Shown here one piece after another: positions 44,758 to 56,623 of a DNA stretch of 64,000 nt (position 1 is its first letter; every line of letters starts with the position of its first letter). The notes under the pieces were generated by a model. That model was given only the letters and a program-made list of their open reading frames with translations. It searched no databases and had not been told where the DNA came from. Source of the stretch: Arctopsyche grandis (Eukaryota > Arthropoda > Insecta > Trichoptera > Hydropsychidae); contig NC_135357.1 of NCBI RefSeq assembly GCF_051622035.1, positions 32,406,191 to 32,470,190 on the forward strand, in the 5' to 3' direction. The position numbers were made by a program, and so were the translations under genes.

Positions 44758-47094
44758 TATGTATATCTATAATAGATGTGATTTGAATATTACATAGTTT
44801 TATAGTAAAAATTTAATCGAATATTGTATAAATGTCCAAATATTGTATTATTAAAGAGGCACTTCAAATTATTATGGGAATGTGGTATATGAAATCAGAC
44901 CATATTGACGTATGTCATTTAAGTTAAAAAAAAAACTTAATTGCGATAGTTAAGATAGTATTGCATATTTTACAGTTTTCCTTATTCGCGTACTAGATTC
45001 TGATATGAATATGAGGAAAAGTGGAAAATTGAAAAAGAGATACGTATGTATGTATGTATGTATAAAAACTTATAGAAAATTATTCTATAAAAAAAGTGTA
45101 GGTATTATATATATATAAATATTTTTTAAATATTTATCATTTCAATCGGATGTTTATGTTTTCAATGCGCAAATATGTAAATTTTTTGCATAATATGTAA
45201 TATATCATATTACGACTTGGGATTGTTGAATTGCGAACGATGCAGAAATCTCATACTTTGGGAAATTTTGATAATATCAATGAACAATACGACTTTTACT
45301 GTCATTTTAATTGCATGCCATTGTATATTGTTCCTCGTGCGCATAACGGAAACATTTTAATTGACAAACGCGAAACGTAACACTGCGACATTGAACTTTT
45401 TCGAGATTCGTATTACGCTCAATTGTATCAACGTTAATGTTACAGCGCGAGATTCGATATCTATTAGTGGTCTATTGTCAGAGATATGTACCATCTGATT
45501 GTGTCAAGATTTGTGCCGATTTGGTACACACGCACATACATATATTCGTTTGATATCATTTAAATATAGGCATGACATCAAAAATTGATGCAAATTGTAT
45601 CATTTTCAGATATGAAAATCGTTTATATATATGTACAATATTGAAAATCGCATCGTGAACTTTCGTTTAAACAAATAGAACGAGATGCAAAACGGTGCAA
45701 TGAAGCGTTAATTGTGGAGGGAAAAGTTTTATTGCAAGCGCAATTTTTTTTTTTTGTTTATTTTATCAATGATTGTAGAATAAAAGATGCTGAATGGGTC
45801 CAATGTGGCCGTCTCTGTTCTATTAGCATTTCTCTGAATGCTCGAAATGAGATGGAACGTTTTTTGTCGAGCGTTCTGCGTTTATGATAATAAAAAGAAT
45901 TGGTAGTGAGCGTGAGATGAATTACAATATAGTGGTTCTTCGGAAGAAAGCTTCTTTTAAACATCTTCATTTTATCGCACGCACGAGTATACATCGAATT
46001 TCTGCCACATACACAATCATTATTTACACCGTAAAAATAGAAGTCGCGAAAAATAAAGAGTGATTAGCGCAATTGATACATTTCGAAACCCGATTAGACT
46101 CTTGATCTCATTAAATGTCGTGCGATTTTCCATTGTATTTATGTAAATGTGTTTATCTAGATAAAGATTGACATTTTTAAATCTGTTTCTATGTACATTT
46201 GATGTTTTCGTTTACACGAAATTGTGCAGAGGGTCACATTTGTGTCTGGAATCTATTTTCAACGTCAAATCTGCGGTTGGTGGTCAACGCATAAGATAAT
46301 ATGGTCAAGACATGTCAAATCGTGTATTGAAATTACCGCATCCGGGAATCTGCGATTAGAATACATCGTGTTGCATAACACATCGTGTCACTTGGTCCGA
46401 TGACTAATGTTTATTTATATATGTATATAAACACGTGTGAGTTTGTATTTTGGAATGGAATGCCGATCTGTTATTACGGAGGAACAAATAAGTTAAGTGG
46501 AGTAACCGATATACATAGATCTATTAAGATTTTTTTAAAATATCAATGTTATGTGATCTTATTAATCGTTGATTCATCTGAAAGCACCAAGATTTTTTAG
46601 TACCAAAAAATATTAGCCTAATCTAACCTACGTTTGAAATCATTTTTAAATTTTTTTTGGTCAAAAAGTAAAGTTTGAAAAAGTTGAACTATATTCTGTT
46701 ATTATATTTATTGCCATTGAATTTAAAGAGATTATGCATATATTGCACAAAAAATATTCATAAAGTTAATTTCAATATATGTACATAAGTATGTATAATC
46801 ATAGTTATAGCATATTACATTTAGGAACTCATTAAAACTGCAAAATTTCTACTACAGCCGCAAATATTAGTCATTAACCTTAGTCAAGAAAAAAATTGTA
46901 ACTATTTTTATTTTTTGAATTTGAGTATCTTTTAAATACTATATTTTTTTTTTCATTTTTACTACTATGCTATGACGGTTTTCCCCAAATCTACATACCT
47001 ACGGCCGATCTTATACATATTTATGTTTTATATATACACATATGTATATATGTAACATATCTATGTATTTGAAATTATAATCAGTCAGCAAGCG
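44758..47094. other. Long AT-rich region, no gene seen
   Basis: Only microsatellites such as (TATG)n near 45040-45062. No splice-consistent exon found. Confidence 0.45.
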
Positions 47095-47240
47095 GTAACA
47101 AATAGAAAGTAGAGGTAGCCAATTTGTGGGAATTGTTTTATACAATGATTATTTTCAATAGTGATCTAACCAGGGCTTGAACCCAGTAATTTTGAGTTAT
47201 TAGCAACGTACTCTAACCACTGAGCTATGCTGATTAAAAA
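47095..47240 (-). mobile_element. SINE head fragment, diverged
   Basis: In reverse: CATAGCTCAGTGGTTAGAGT and GGGTTCAAGCCCTGG, good A and B boxes of a tRNA-like head, then a worn body. A different subfamily from the 21250/48025 copies. Confidence 0.55.
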
Positions 47241-47288
47241 TATCTTCCTTGGTTTCAAGGAGGCAAAATCGTCAATATGCACATATAT

Positions 47289-47371
47289 TGTGTTTCTCTA
47301 GTGCCATAATTGAGGAAGGGAGAAGTGTAATACGTTTGTATGGACTAGGCGCAGGGGTCCAGCCCTCTTAA
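47289..47371 (+). mobile_element. End of TTAA/piggyBac-like MITE, copy 1
   Basis: AGTGCCATAATTGAGGAAGG ... GGGGTCCAGCCCTC followed by TTAA. The TTAA is followed by ACTTCTGCTTAGCATCGA, which is SINE head sequence from its own TTAA onwards. Confidence 0.6.
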
Positions 47372-47631
47372 ACTTCTGCTTAGCATCGATAGGCCTTCCT
47401 GGTATATTTGGTATGGTAGCCAGCAGCATAGCTCGGTCGTTAAGCTTCTGCTTAGCACCGAGAGGCGCCGGGTTCGATCCCATGAGCTGATCTTGATTGA
47501 AAATAATTTTTCCGAGTATGTCTCTAGTGCTGCTGGTCAGACTTGGATTTTCCTATCAGAGTTTGCTCATTTTTCTTATTTCATTATTGAAACGGTTCCC
47601 GATTAAATAGGCTAAAATTCTTCCTACCTTG
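47372..47631 (+). mobile_element. SINE dimer remnant
   Basis: 47372-47404 is a deleted SINE (head stub joined to the tail TAGGCCTTCCTGG). TATATTTGGTATGG links it to a second SINE starting GTAGCCAGCAGCATAGCTCG, with AAGCTTCTGCTTAGCACCGA and a perfect B box GGGTTCGATCCC (about 47470). It runs to CTTCCTACCTT. The same tail-linker-head junction exists at 26230-26262 on the other strand. Confidence 0.75.
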
Positions 47632-47708
47632 CTAAGAGTGCCATAATTGAGGAAGGGAGAAGTCTAATACGTTTGTATGGACAAGGCGCTGGGGTCCAGC
47701 CCTCTTAA
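47632..47708 (+). mobile_element. End of TTAA/piggyBac-like MITE, copy 2
   Basis: AGTGCCATAATTGAGGAAGG ... GGGGTCCAGCCCTC then TTAA (47705-47708), followed by CGACCGAGCTATGCTGCTGG, a SINE head on the opposite strand cut at its TTAA. Confidence 0.6.
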
Positions 47709-47774
47709 CGACCGAGCTATGCTGCTGGCTAAATGTAGTCAGACCAATGAGTAAAGTGAAATATATAAGAGGCT

Positions 47775-47965
47775 TATAATTGAAGGGCGGATAGAAGCAG
47801 GGCGTTTTGCGTCTATTTACAAAGCCAAAGCGCAAAAAAAAGGTTAATCATAAAATTTAACAAAGCACAGCGAACAATTAACAATGAACGGCATGAGGAT
47901 GCGCCAGCTCGAAATAAATGGGTTTCTTTTGTTAATTTCTATTGTTAAGCTTTTTCTTTTGCTCT
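47775..47965 (+). repeat. Dispersed repeat family R
   Basis: GGGCGGATAGAAGCAGGGCG, GTCTATTTACAAAGCCAAAG, AACAAAGCACAGCGAACAAT. Same order as 43720-43895. Confidence 0.6.
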
Positions 47966-48024
47966 CTAGAGAGCAAAAAAAGGTATCTCTGCTTATAATT
48001 AAAGCCCGGACCCAGAGGTTGCCG

Positions 48025-48438
48025 CGTATTTTATTTTATTTTTTATTTTAAAAATCCCAATGCGCCTTCCTGGCCAATTACAAATACAAATGCAGCATTT
48101 TTATTATAAGTCGTTGAATTGCGAGACACTGAAAAAACTCGCAAATTAACGAGACATCTATGAATTGTACATAAATTTTTATTGTACATCAATCAAATTT
48201 CAAATAGTGGTGACATAGTAGGTAGGAAGGATTTTTAGCCAATTATTTTTCCGGGAACCGTTTCAATAATGAAATCAGAGAAAATTGGCAAACTCTGATA
48301 GGAAACGATCAACCTGGAGTCACAAATCCAGGTCTGACCAACAGCATACTCATTAAAATTCATTTTCATTCAGGGATAGAACCCGGCACCTTCTTGACGG
48401 TAAGCGGAAGCTTATCGTCCGAGCTATGCTGCTGGCTA
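48025..48438 (-). mobile_element. SINE, near full length
   Basis: Almost identical to 21250-21706 over the body and head (same CAACCTGGAGTCACAAATCC and ACCTTCTTGACGGTAAGC variants), with the tail hairpin cut at AATGCGCCTTCCTGG. A young pair or a subfamily. Confidence 0.85.
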
Positions 48439-48510
48439 TTGTTCAAATGTTGTAAATGCATTGTTAAAGGTTTGCCGAACTTTTTTTACAAAGGATTTAC
48501 AACAATGGCT
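48438..48510. mobile_element. Small hairpin element next to a SINE head
   Basis: TTGTTCAAATGTTGTAAATG ... AAAGGTTTGCCGAAC ... GGATTTACAACAATGG. Same fold-back as 29895-29990. Confidence 0.5.
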
Positions 48511-48536
48511 ATCCCACTTCTACTTATAATTACCAG

Positions 48537-48620
48537 AGATCGGCGCGGAAATGCACCAGCACAGAAAAAAATGGGATCCTTTGTCATTTTTCCTGTGCTG
48601 GCGCATTTCCGCGCTGATCT
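48537..48620. mobile_element. Hairpin MITE with 36-bp arms
   Basis: AGATCGGCGCGGAAATGCAC ... pairs with ... GCGCATTTCCGCGCTGATCT with about three mismatches; short loop GGGATCC. GGAGAT-like and GATCGG words also occur near 27250. Confidence 0.65.
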
Positions 48621-48639
48621 TTGATAATAACAATGTTTG

Positions 48640-48735
48640 TAATCAATTGTCTAGGAAGGCGCTTTGGGGTTTACCTGTCAGGCCTTCCTGGTATATATGT
48701 ATATGTTTATGTACAAATAAAAATAAAAATAAAAA
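48640..48735 (+). mobile_element. SINE tail fragment
   Basis: CTAGGAAGGCGCTTTGGGGT ... GGCCTTCCTGGTATATATG then (AAATA)n. Only the 3' hairpin and tail remain. Confidence 0.75.
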
Positions 48736-51488
48736 TTGTTTAAAATGCCGGAAGGCTTTTTTTCGGGATCGTCTTTGCATACCGGTCTGTGAGTTGGGGT
48801 TTGTCGGGGCTATGATATTGCGAGATGTTGGAGCGAGGCGTGATGATACGAGTAGTGTCGACACGGCCGATCACAGGCGGTGTCGGCCGAGCTGTTGCGA
48901 ACCGCGCCACAGGTACAGAGCGGCCAGTCGCACTCGCGCTCTTGCGTCGCTCGGGTGTGCGTTCATAGTGCACGCGCGCACACTTGCACGCTCGCGAATC
49001 TCCGCGACCAAAATACCGCGAATGGCTAACACACCTGATCCCGATACCGCATCGCAACTCGGATCGCACAAGTATGTTCCGAACGCATCAAACAACCCGC
49101 CCGACCACCCCCTTTTTATTATTATTTTTATTTTTCTGAAAAGAAAATTCAACCAAAAACCCCCCCATACTACTACAATCTAGTGATCCGTTGGAGATTT
49201 GAGAATATTTTATTTTATCTCTGGCGATATCTCTACACATACATATTTACCTAATCCCGTGTGAAATTTTAGTGTTTTTTTTTTATTATTTTTAATTAGT
49301 AAATTTGATACAAAGTGATTTAAAAAAAAATCCGTAGAAGTGAAAAGATCACTCATCCCGCGCTTATTATCCAAATCGTTTCTTATTACATCTACATATG
49401 GACCTGTTATAATTGAAAGTGGCCACTTTTCTCCATTTCGAGACATATCATGTGAAATATTAAGTATAATGTCTCGCTTTTAAGAATCTTAAAAAAAAAA
49501 TACTGGTGGTTTGTAATGGTTTTCATTCTGCTTTTCCGAGATTCTGGACATATCGAATTAAAATAAGTGACAACAATTTGTATGTTAAGTCGAACTGAAA
49601 TATGTGGTGTTTTTGGAGCTGAAAATTTGGACTTTCAAATACAACGGCTCGTATAGAATGTGTGGAGTCGTTGCTAAAACGAACGATCGTCAGTGTTTGA
49701 GTCTTTTTTTTTTAACATATCTATGAATTTATATACAAGTAGATAGATGATTTCGTATTTATGTAAATTGACGTGTGTTTTGTTTGATCTGTATTTTTGT
49801 GTCATTAAAATGATAATATTAGGCTTGTAGTTTTGTTCGCGAGTGCGCTTTGTAATCATTTCTTTAAATTATCGATAATAATATGTAAAGTATGCGCTGT
49901 TTTTTTAATGTAATTTTTATTTTAAAAAAGTGTCGTTTTTTTAGTTTATGTTGTTTGTAATTGTGTGTGTCGTACGGTTTAGATGAAATTGATGGTTTGT
50001 TTGTTGTATTATTGTGTTTTTTTACTGTATCGTATTGTGTATAGAAAAATGCGTGATGACACTCTCTGTGTGTAAAAAGTGTCATACACAATAGTGTGTT
50101 GGATATGTTTCTTATTTTGATGAAAGGTCAGTCGTTGTTGATCTGGTAATGATTTATTACTAAGTTTTCTGTCATATATTGCGCAATTTTTTTATGCGTG
50201 TTGAAAGAATGCGCTGAAGACGATTCTGTAGTTTTTCGGCGGGATTCGAATTATTGTGATGAGCTTGGGTTTTTTAGGCTTTAATTTGTACGCGAATTTA
50301 TTAGAAAAAAGACGTCTTTAAGTCTGTACGTCTGTAAAAAGTTGAGCAAATCGCGAGACTATTCGTTTTATCTCGCTAATGAATCATATGTATAGATTGT
50401 AAAAAAAAATAATAAAATTCCCAAACGATGATAAGATATGTAATGTGGAATTTTCATGAAACTTAATTCGGCCGACTCGAGTGATGCACATTTGATAAGT
50501 GTTTTTGGGTATAAATGTTCAATTACTTGTTTATACATAATATATAATAATAATTTTCGTTACGATTTGTATAAAAGAACTATTAAGCTTCGCACTGTTA
50601 AAATTTGAGCGTTTAATTCGAATGGTATTCGCTATTTAATCAACGTTCTAAATTAGCACGTGATTTTCGAGCACTGCTCTAATGATTCTTATGAATATAC
50701 ATATATATAAAAAAATGACGTATCTGTTATATATCATCGATTTAATCGATTGTCAAGGACTGATGCTTATAATCACTGATGAAAACACGTCAATGGCGAT
50801 AACGAGATCACAGACAAAATGTATCAATCAATATCGATTATAGTTATATTTATTTAAACGATTCTGCTTAAACGATTTTTTCCCTTTCTGTATATGTAAA
50901 TGCGATTTACATGTAATAAAATCAAAATTTAAATAAACACACTTATCTATACATAAGCAGCTTATCGCGGATAGATCAACCTTCGAGGATTAAATAGATA
51001 AGCGAAACAGACAAGATGTACACATGTACTTTATGTATATATGTATGTACATATGTACGTGTTGTGCGACCTTCGCAGCCCGGCGTTGCACAGGAAACAA
51101 TTTGGAGACGTTTTAAATTGCGCTTACGACCTTTCGAATGTGGCGACGACGGCGAATGAGTGGAAAAAAACGCGTTTAATTTACAATTCGAGAATTAAAA
51201 TATTGATAATAAGTTTAAGTAAGTGTTTTTTTTTCGAGTTCGTAAGTCGGTTGTTTGCTTTAAGTTCGCATAATACGCGTAGCGAGGAATGTAAGCACGC
51301 GCGTGCCCGTCGCACACGCTCTGTGTTTTCATCTCGTATGATGGGCCTATTTGTGTTCGCGTAAAAGAGGATTCGCATTAGAAACGTATGACATATGACA
51401 ATTTTAAGCCGGAGGATTCTAGTAGTATCTGTCAATTTTATCTTGAAAGTGAGTTGTACGATTTGGATGAAATTACTATTTTCGGGCC
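48736..51488. other. Region with one GC-rich island, no recognised gene
   Basis: 48780-49080 is GC-rich, and open frames overlap on both strands without resemblance to a known family. 49090-51488 is AT-rich and empty apart from a short GC patch at about 51240-51330. Confidence 0.4.
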
Positions 51489-52013
51489 TTAAGAGGGCTG
51501 GATACCCGAAACCTTAATTTTGTTGCTGTTCCTTTCTTCGATATATGTATATATTGAGTGAACGCGACAATATATATCATCAATATATATATATTGAGTG
51601 AATGCGACAGTTGCGCTTCGACCAGATAAAACGTATTTTAAATCGACAAAATCGAGGTCTCGTATTCTCCTATTTTCTCCTTTTCGAAACTGGACCAATT
51701 TAAAAAAAAAAATTCATCATCGGTATGAGAAAGATATTTTCTGTGCAACTATGCGCGTATTTTTTTAAAAATCGACCGTTAAATAAGCACGCTGGACTCT
51801 TTTCGTGGGTGTAAAAAAGAGACGATTTTATAGATGTTTGGCGGCTCCTAGCTCCTATAAAAAATAACTAATCAAAAAAATAAAACGATAGATGCATCGC
51901 AACGGTGGATATCCATAGCATATTAACAAATAATTTATCTAGTGCCATAATTGAGGAAGGGAGAAGTGTAATACGTGTGTATGGGACAAGGCGCTGGTGT
52001 CCAGCCCTCTTAA
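51489..52013. mobile_element. TTAA-flanked MITE (piggyBac-like), full copy
   Basis: TTAA at 51489-51492 then GAGGGCTGGATACCC. Right end GGTGTCCAGCCCTC then TTAA (52010-52013). Terminal inverted repeats match at 13 of 15. TTAA duplication is the piggyBac hallmark. The last 75 bp (from AGTGCCATAATTGAGG) recur at 47289 and 47632. No transposase. Confidence 0.65.
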
Positions 52014-52162
52014 AATGCGGTTTGAATAGGTCTTGGAAGCATTAATTTGGCGGTGTTGTTGTTTATTGTATAACAGTGAAATAATATTGTTACTAATTTA
52101 GCTTTTGGTTGTGATTTAGCTTAGATTATTTTGTTTATCACACATTTAATTGGTGTTTATAT

Positions 52163-52624
52163 CAGCGTTTTCCAAATGATGGGTCGCACAAAGTTAAATA
52201 CCAGGTCGCCAATTTCCTAAAATGAATAAATTATTAGTACATTTGATTTCTTTATAGGTTATATATCAAAGTAAATTATTTTGTATTATAGCATACTTAA
52301 TTGTTGTTTTACCCAGCTGGCGAATCTAATAGTAAATAGTCGCTTGTTTTTTTATTAAATTTATTTGAATCGAAAAAAATATAATATCCAACCAATTGAA
52401 TTGCCGTTGTAGAAACTTTGTCTTGTTTACGAAGTTCCCAACGGAAGATACAAACTTACAAAGCCTCTTTCGAAATTATATATTAGATAAAGACTGTATG
52501 GATATAAGTATACTGTTTTATTTTACCTATAGGCCGGTATTATAGGCGATAGCAAATTTAGTGGGTCACGAAGGAGAAATATTAAAATAACCGGGTCGCG
52601 GAAAAAATAGTTTGGCAAGCGCTG
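52163..52624. mobile_element. hAT-type element containing a nested family X copy
   Basis: Ends CAGCGTTTTCCAAA and TTTGGCAAGCGCTG are inverted. Flanks GTTTATAT (52155-52162) and CTTTATAT (52625-52632) match at 7 of 8. GGGTCGCAC near the left and GGGTCACGA / CGGGTCGCGG near the right match the well-known CAGTGTTTCCCAAA-GGGTCGC hAT group. 52305-52490 is a later insertion. Confidence 0.75.
52305..52490 (-). mobile_element. Repeat family X, short copy
   Basis: TTTTACCCAGCTGGCGAATC, TATTAAATTTATTTGAAT, and the end AAAGCCTCTTTCGAAATTAT plus ATATTAGAT. Confidence 0.65.
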
Positions 52625-53042
52625 CTTTATATTGATTCATAGTTTTTATAGATAATTTTTATGTCTTGTATAGTTGTAGTTTTTCGCAATTAAGGCAATT
52701 TGAGTGTCTTTTCATGTTGTCAATTAGTTTTCAACTTTTTATGAAAGAACTTCATGCTATTCGAAAACTGCCTAGTCTAAATATAATATTAGCAGATTTG
52801 TGTTTTTTAAATTTTTAACGCTTGGTATTAAATATTTAATTTGGTTAATACACGTCTGTTCAATATATTTATGCATTTTTGAAACGCTTGTTATTATTGA
52901 AGTCAAGGATTAGTAGATGTAATTTTTCAAATAAGGCATAAATATTATGACGAGGCTTGCAAATCGAAGCTCATCTAACTATACATATACAATTTTAAAT
53001 ATACCGCAATTTAAATCAGTCCAAATCTATGATCGGTAGTTA

Positions 53043-53406
53043 TCAGGAACGTCCCGTGGGTTATAGACAAGTAAGGCAGCACCTACGGGCGGCACATTTT
53101 GAGGGGCGGCAAACCAAACAAGGAAGAAATATCAAATTATATCTTGCTATAAACAATTTGCCATTTAAGAGTGGACCGTCAATCTTCAACCAATCCGTGT
53201 TTTTTGAATGTTATATAATTAATATTGTAATTTGATATATTATTTAATTTGAAATATCTGTATTTGATAGTATAATTGTGCATTTTTTTCGTTTGTGTCA
53301 TATTTTTTGAAGGGTGACATTGAACTTCAACCAAGGGCGGCATAGAACTTCGCCTAAGGGTGTCCCTAGACTATGTATGTACATACATAGTCTAGGGACG
53401 TCACTG
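53043..53406. mobile_element. Probable hAT-type MITE with a perfect palindrome at its right end
   Basis: Left CAGGAACGTCCCGTGG, right CTAGGGACGTCACTG; flanks GTAGTTAT/GTAATTGT match at 6 of 8. GGGCGGCA words lie near both ends. 53362-53399 is a 38-bp perfect palindrome (GTCCCTAGACTATGTATGT and its complement with no loop), as if two element ends were joined. Confidence 0.45.
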
Positions 53407-54425
53407 GTAATTGTTAAAAAAATCTACACCTATTCACAAACAATTCTTACGGTTTGGCAGCCGACGCGTAAGCTCTCATAATGATAGTTTAATTTATTGT
53501 AATCCAAATCGATTATAATATCGATGATGCAATCCGATTGTCTGTCGATTGAATCGACTCGGAAAAAGGCTCCCCTTTAAAAACATCGAAAACCCACACC
53601 TCGAATCTCGTAGGTGTGTTTATAAAAGCGCTCGCTTATTACTTACTATCTAATTATCATTTATTTTATTGTTTCAATGAAAACTTTCAGCATTATTAGC
53701 TGGCTAACGAGAGGCGTCGACGTAATTTGTTTAAACTATACGGCACACTTAAACGGCCCGAACCCACGCGCTTAAACAGCAATTAAGCAAATAAATTAAT
53801 TATAAATTCGCATATAAATATATGTATGTACGTATATTCCAATGGAGCGTTGCCAATATAATTAAGCACGCGTGTGTGTGTGTGTATCGGTTTCTATGCA
53901 CGCCTCTGTGCGATTAATTAACGGAGGGGGAGCGTTGACCCACATTCGCCGTTCGAAACCCGTAATTTAGAAACTGAGACGGTGACACCCACATCTGCAG
54001 AACCTTAACGAGATCGGCGCGCTTGCGACCTTTTGTTAGTGGTGGTGGAGTTTTTCGCGGATTTTTTCCACTCGATCGAACGTGTGTGGGCCGAGCGCGC
54101 GAAGCGCACGCAAAATGGCGACGCGTAGATCTCGACGCGGATTCGATTCGATCGTCGTTTTTGTACCGTCGATTGGGCGATCTGTGCCCGGTTCGATCGT
54201 CGGTCGATGCGTTAGGGTTGCATGTGTCGTTGTGTGTAATGCAGTGTTTGGAAAATTTTCGATTGTGTCGAAAATTTGATGTTGAACTTTCGGGCGATTG
54301 GAAGTTTGTTGTTTTAACAATGTTTATGTATGTATTCAGTAACAGTAGATGAAGTTTTGTGATCGTGTGAAGATTTTACCTCGAGATTTTGACTGAATTT
54401 TCGAATTTTCATGGTTTAGAATAAA

Positions 54426-54460
<35 letters not shown>

Positions 54461-56558
54461 TGGAGAAGATTCGAATACCGTTATCTATTTATTTTATATC
54501 GAGTATTTAAAATGTGTATTTTGCTCAGTTCAATGTTTGTAAAATTGACATGTAAAGGGTAACAATTGATTTACATATTTGCTCTGTGAAACTATTGAAA
54601 AGGTGTTTATGGTTTTATTAAAAGTAATCATTGTGAATTTTTTTGTGTGAATTTTGCATGTGATAATGTTGATATTTCTATAATGAAAAATTAGCAGATT
54701 TGACACCTGAAAGATAATTTCAATTCCGGATTAAATTTTAAGCTCGTTAATCCCTAGGCTTTTGTAAAATACTGCAGCTGTAAATATTGTAGCTGCAAAC
54801 AAGATACGTCCAAATTTTTGTCAAGATAATTTCGTGTCCCTTTTTTTTGCACTGGTAAAATTATTATTTAATACTTCTATTATGATATATTTAGATATGT
54901 GCATATGTGGTGATCGGATAAATGCACCCAAGAGGGCCATACCCTCGAGATATTCAAACTTTCGACGATGCAAGCGCTTATATTTGTAACCAGGGATCCC
55001 AAGTCCGAATATTCGAATACTTTTTATACGAACTTATCTTTTTATTTTCAATCTACAGCACATTTAGTTCTATTTGATGTTCCGGATAATGGTTCTCTTA
55101 AAACTTTAATAATATCTTCAACTTCTTAAGACTACAAATAAATAATTTAAAGCTACTATACGATATTCGATATTCGAATATATTCCAATATATTCGAATA
55201 TTTGGGATCCCTAGTGCTTACCCTATTTTGTGGAATTTTATCGCGTAAGCTCTTCTTGAGCGTCTTTGAAAATTGGGATTTCTCGAAATTGCGCCACTAC
55301 TCAGTGCATTCTTCCGGGAATCATCATATAATTTGTACATATGGACAATCGAGATTCATTCGGGAATTTGTTCGAATTGTATTCGTTTCATTGTGGTACA
55401 TTGTATTAGTTGATTGCCTGGGCAACTTAAAATGACTTTTACCAAATACGATATTTATTTCTTTGGAATTTCTAGGCCACAAATGAAAAGTTTTAGAGAA
55501 AAATTTGACAAATATATACATATATAGCTTATTATATAAACTCATTTGAAAATGATTATTTAAATATAGAATAGATGATGTTCTTTTTTGTATATAGGCT
55601 TTTTTTCCACTACTCTTGCCTTCTTGGGCTTTCATGATTATTACACGATATAAACCTTATAGAGACGAGTTGTGGTTGCCTGATATATACATATGTAGAT
55701 ATGACTTAATTAAAATACGAAAGTAGGTACGTATAGTTTTTACACAGTTGTGGTAGCAAATTTTTGATTCTATTTAGTCGTTAAATTGAAATTTCGTTGT
55801 AATTCAATGCAATGTTTGCTTCCGAAATCCGTTCCGTCCACACTTAAAACCATCCGAAATAGAATAAAATTGTTGTTGTCGTTTCCTCAAGAAGCACCTC
55901 GTTGCACCTGTGCACACAAATTTAATACGGTGACCCGCTCGTGAATAATATTTAATTTTAATTAAGAACAAGCGACCCGCGACGTAGGGGTCAATGCGTG
56001 TGCTTGCGCGTCGTCTCCTTCATGAAATTCAAATCACGAAACGCTTTGCTTTTGCCTTCCTCGAAATTAATTAAGCAAACACCCGGTCGATTTATTATAT
56101 ATGTACATATATGTATGTATGCATGTAAATAGATTGTGTTTATTTTTATTCATTTTACGATTAAAATGCATGATTTTATTTGCAGGTACATGACGAGGCG
56201 ACAGGACCAATAAAAAGACTGTTATTAAAACGTGTGTTTTGTTGTGATACACATTATATAAAATTTTAATAGTCAATAGTGTCGTGCGAAAGACGATCTT
56301 TTTGAAGACACAGAATTGTTTTTATCAATTTTCCGGTTCGTTTTCGATTATAACTTGTGGTGGTTTTTTCGGTGTGAGAAGGACATTTTTTTGTTGTTGT
56401 TGTTTTATTCGTATGTGATTTGAAATTGTGGTTCAAAAAAAAAAGTAAAAAGGAAAACTGCAGGCGAATTATCCTCCGTTGTCCCGTCGAGTAAATGCCG
56501 ATATCTGCGATCGGTCGATAGGATTGGGAAGCTGCGATCGAAGTCTGCCTATCATCGA
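53407..56558. other. Low-repeat region with a GC-rich island
   Basis: 54000-54250 is GC-rich and includes GCAAAATGGCG, a good insect start context, at about 54111-54121; the open frame from it ends at 54279. Possibly a 5' UTR or first exon upstream of the exon at 56559. (TG)n at about 54428-54456. Part of an unclassified repeat at 54335-54440. Confidence 0.4.
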
Positions 56559-56623
56559 ATGATGGCCTCGGACAACGACGAAAATTGCAATGAAGACATT
56601 GGCACCACTTTCGTCGATTATAG
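56559..56623 (+). CDS. Candidate first coding exon of an unknown gene
   Basis: ATGATGGCC start (56559 or 56562), then MASDNDENCNEDIGTTFVDY and a phase-2 end TATAG|GTAAAC (donor at 56624). The frame is open upstream to 56424 but has no earlier ATG. The sequence is GC-richer from 56460 to here than around it, as expected for a 5' UTR plus first exon. The acidic N-terminus is not one I recognise. No downstream exon was found before the end of the window, so the next intron would exceed 7 kb. Confidence 0.4.

Noticed and set aside
47400-47480. A genuine tRNA gene
   Set aside because: It has A and B boxes but continues into the SINE body, and the same head recurs in many SINE copies without a proper acceptor stem.
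21250-48735. A CRISPR-like array from the repeated CCAGGAAGGC blocks
   Set aside because: Copies are far apart, in both orientations and part of a 420-bp SINE; the genome is eukaryotic.
48551-49183. 210-codon plus-strand frame
   Set aside because: It starts inside a hairpin MITE, runs through a SINE tail and a GC island, and shows no domain. Opposite-strand frames are equally open.
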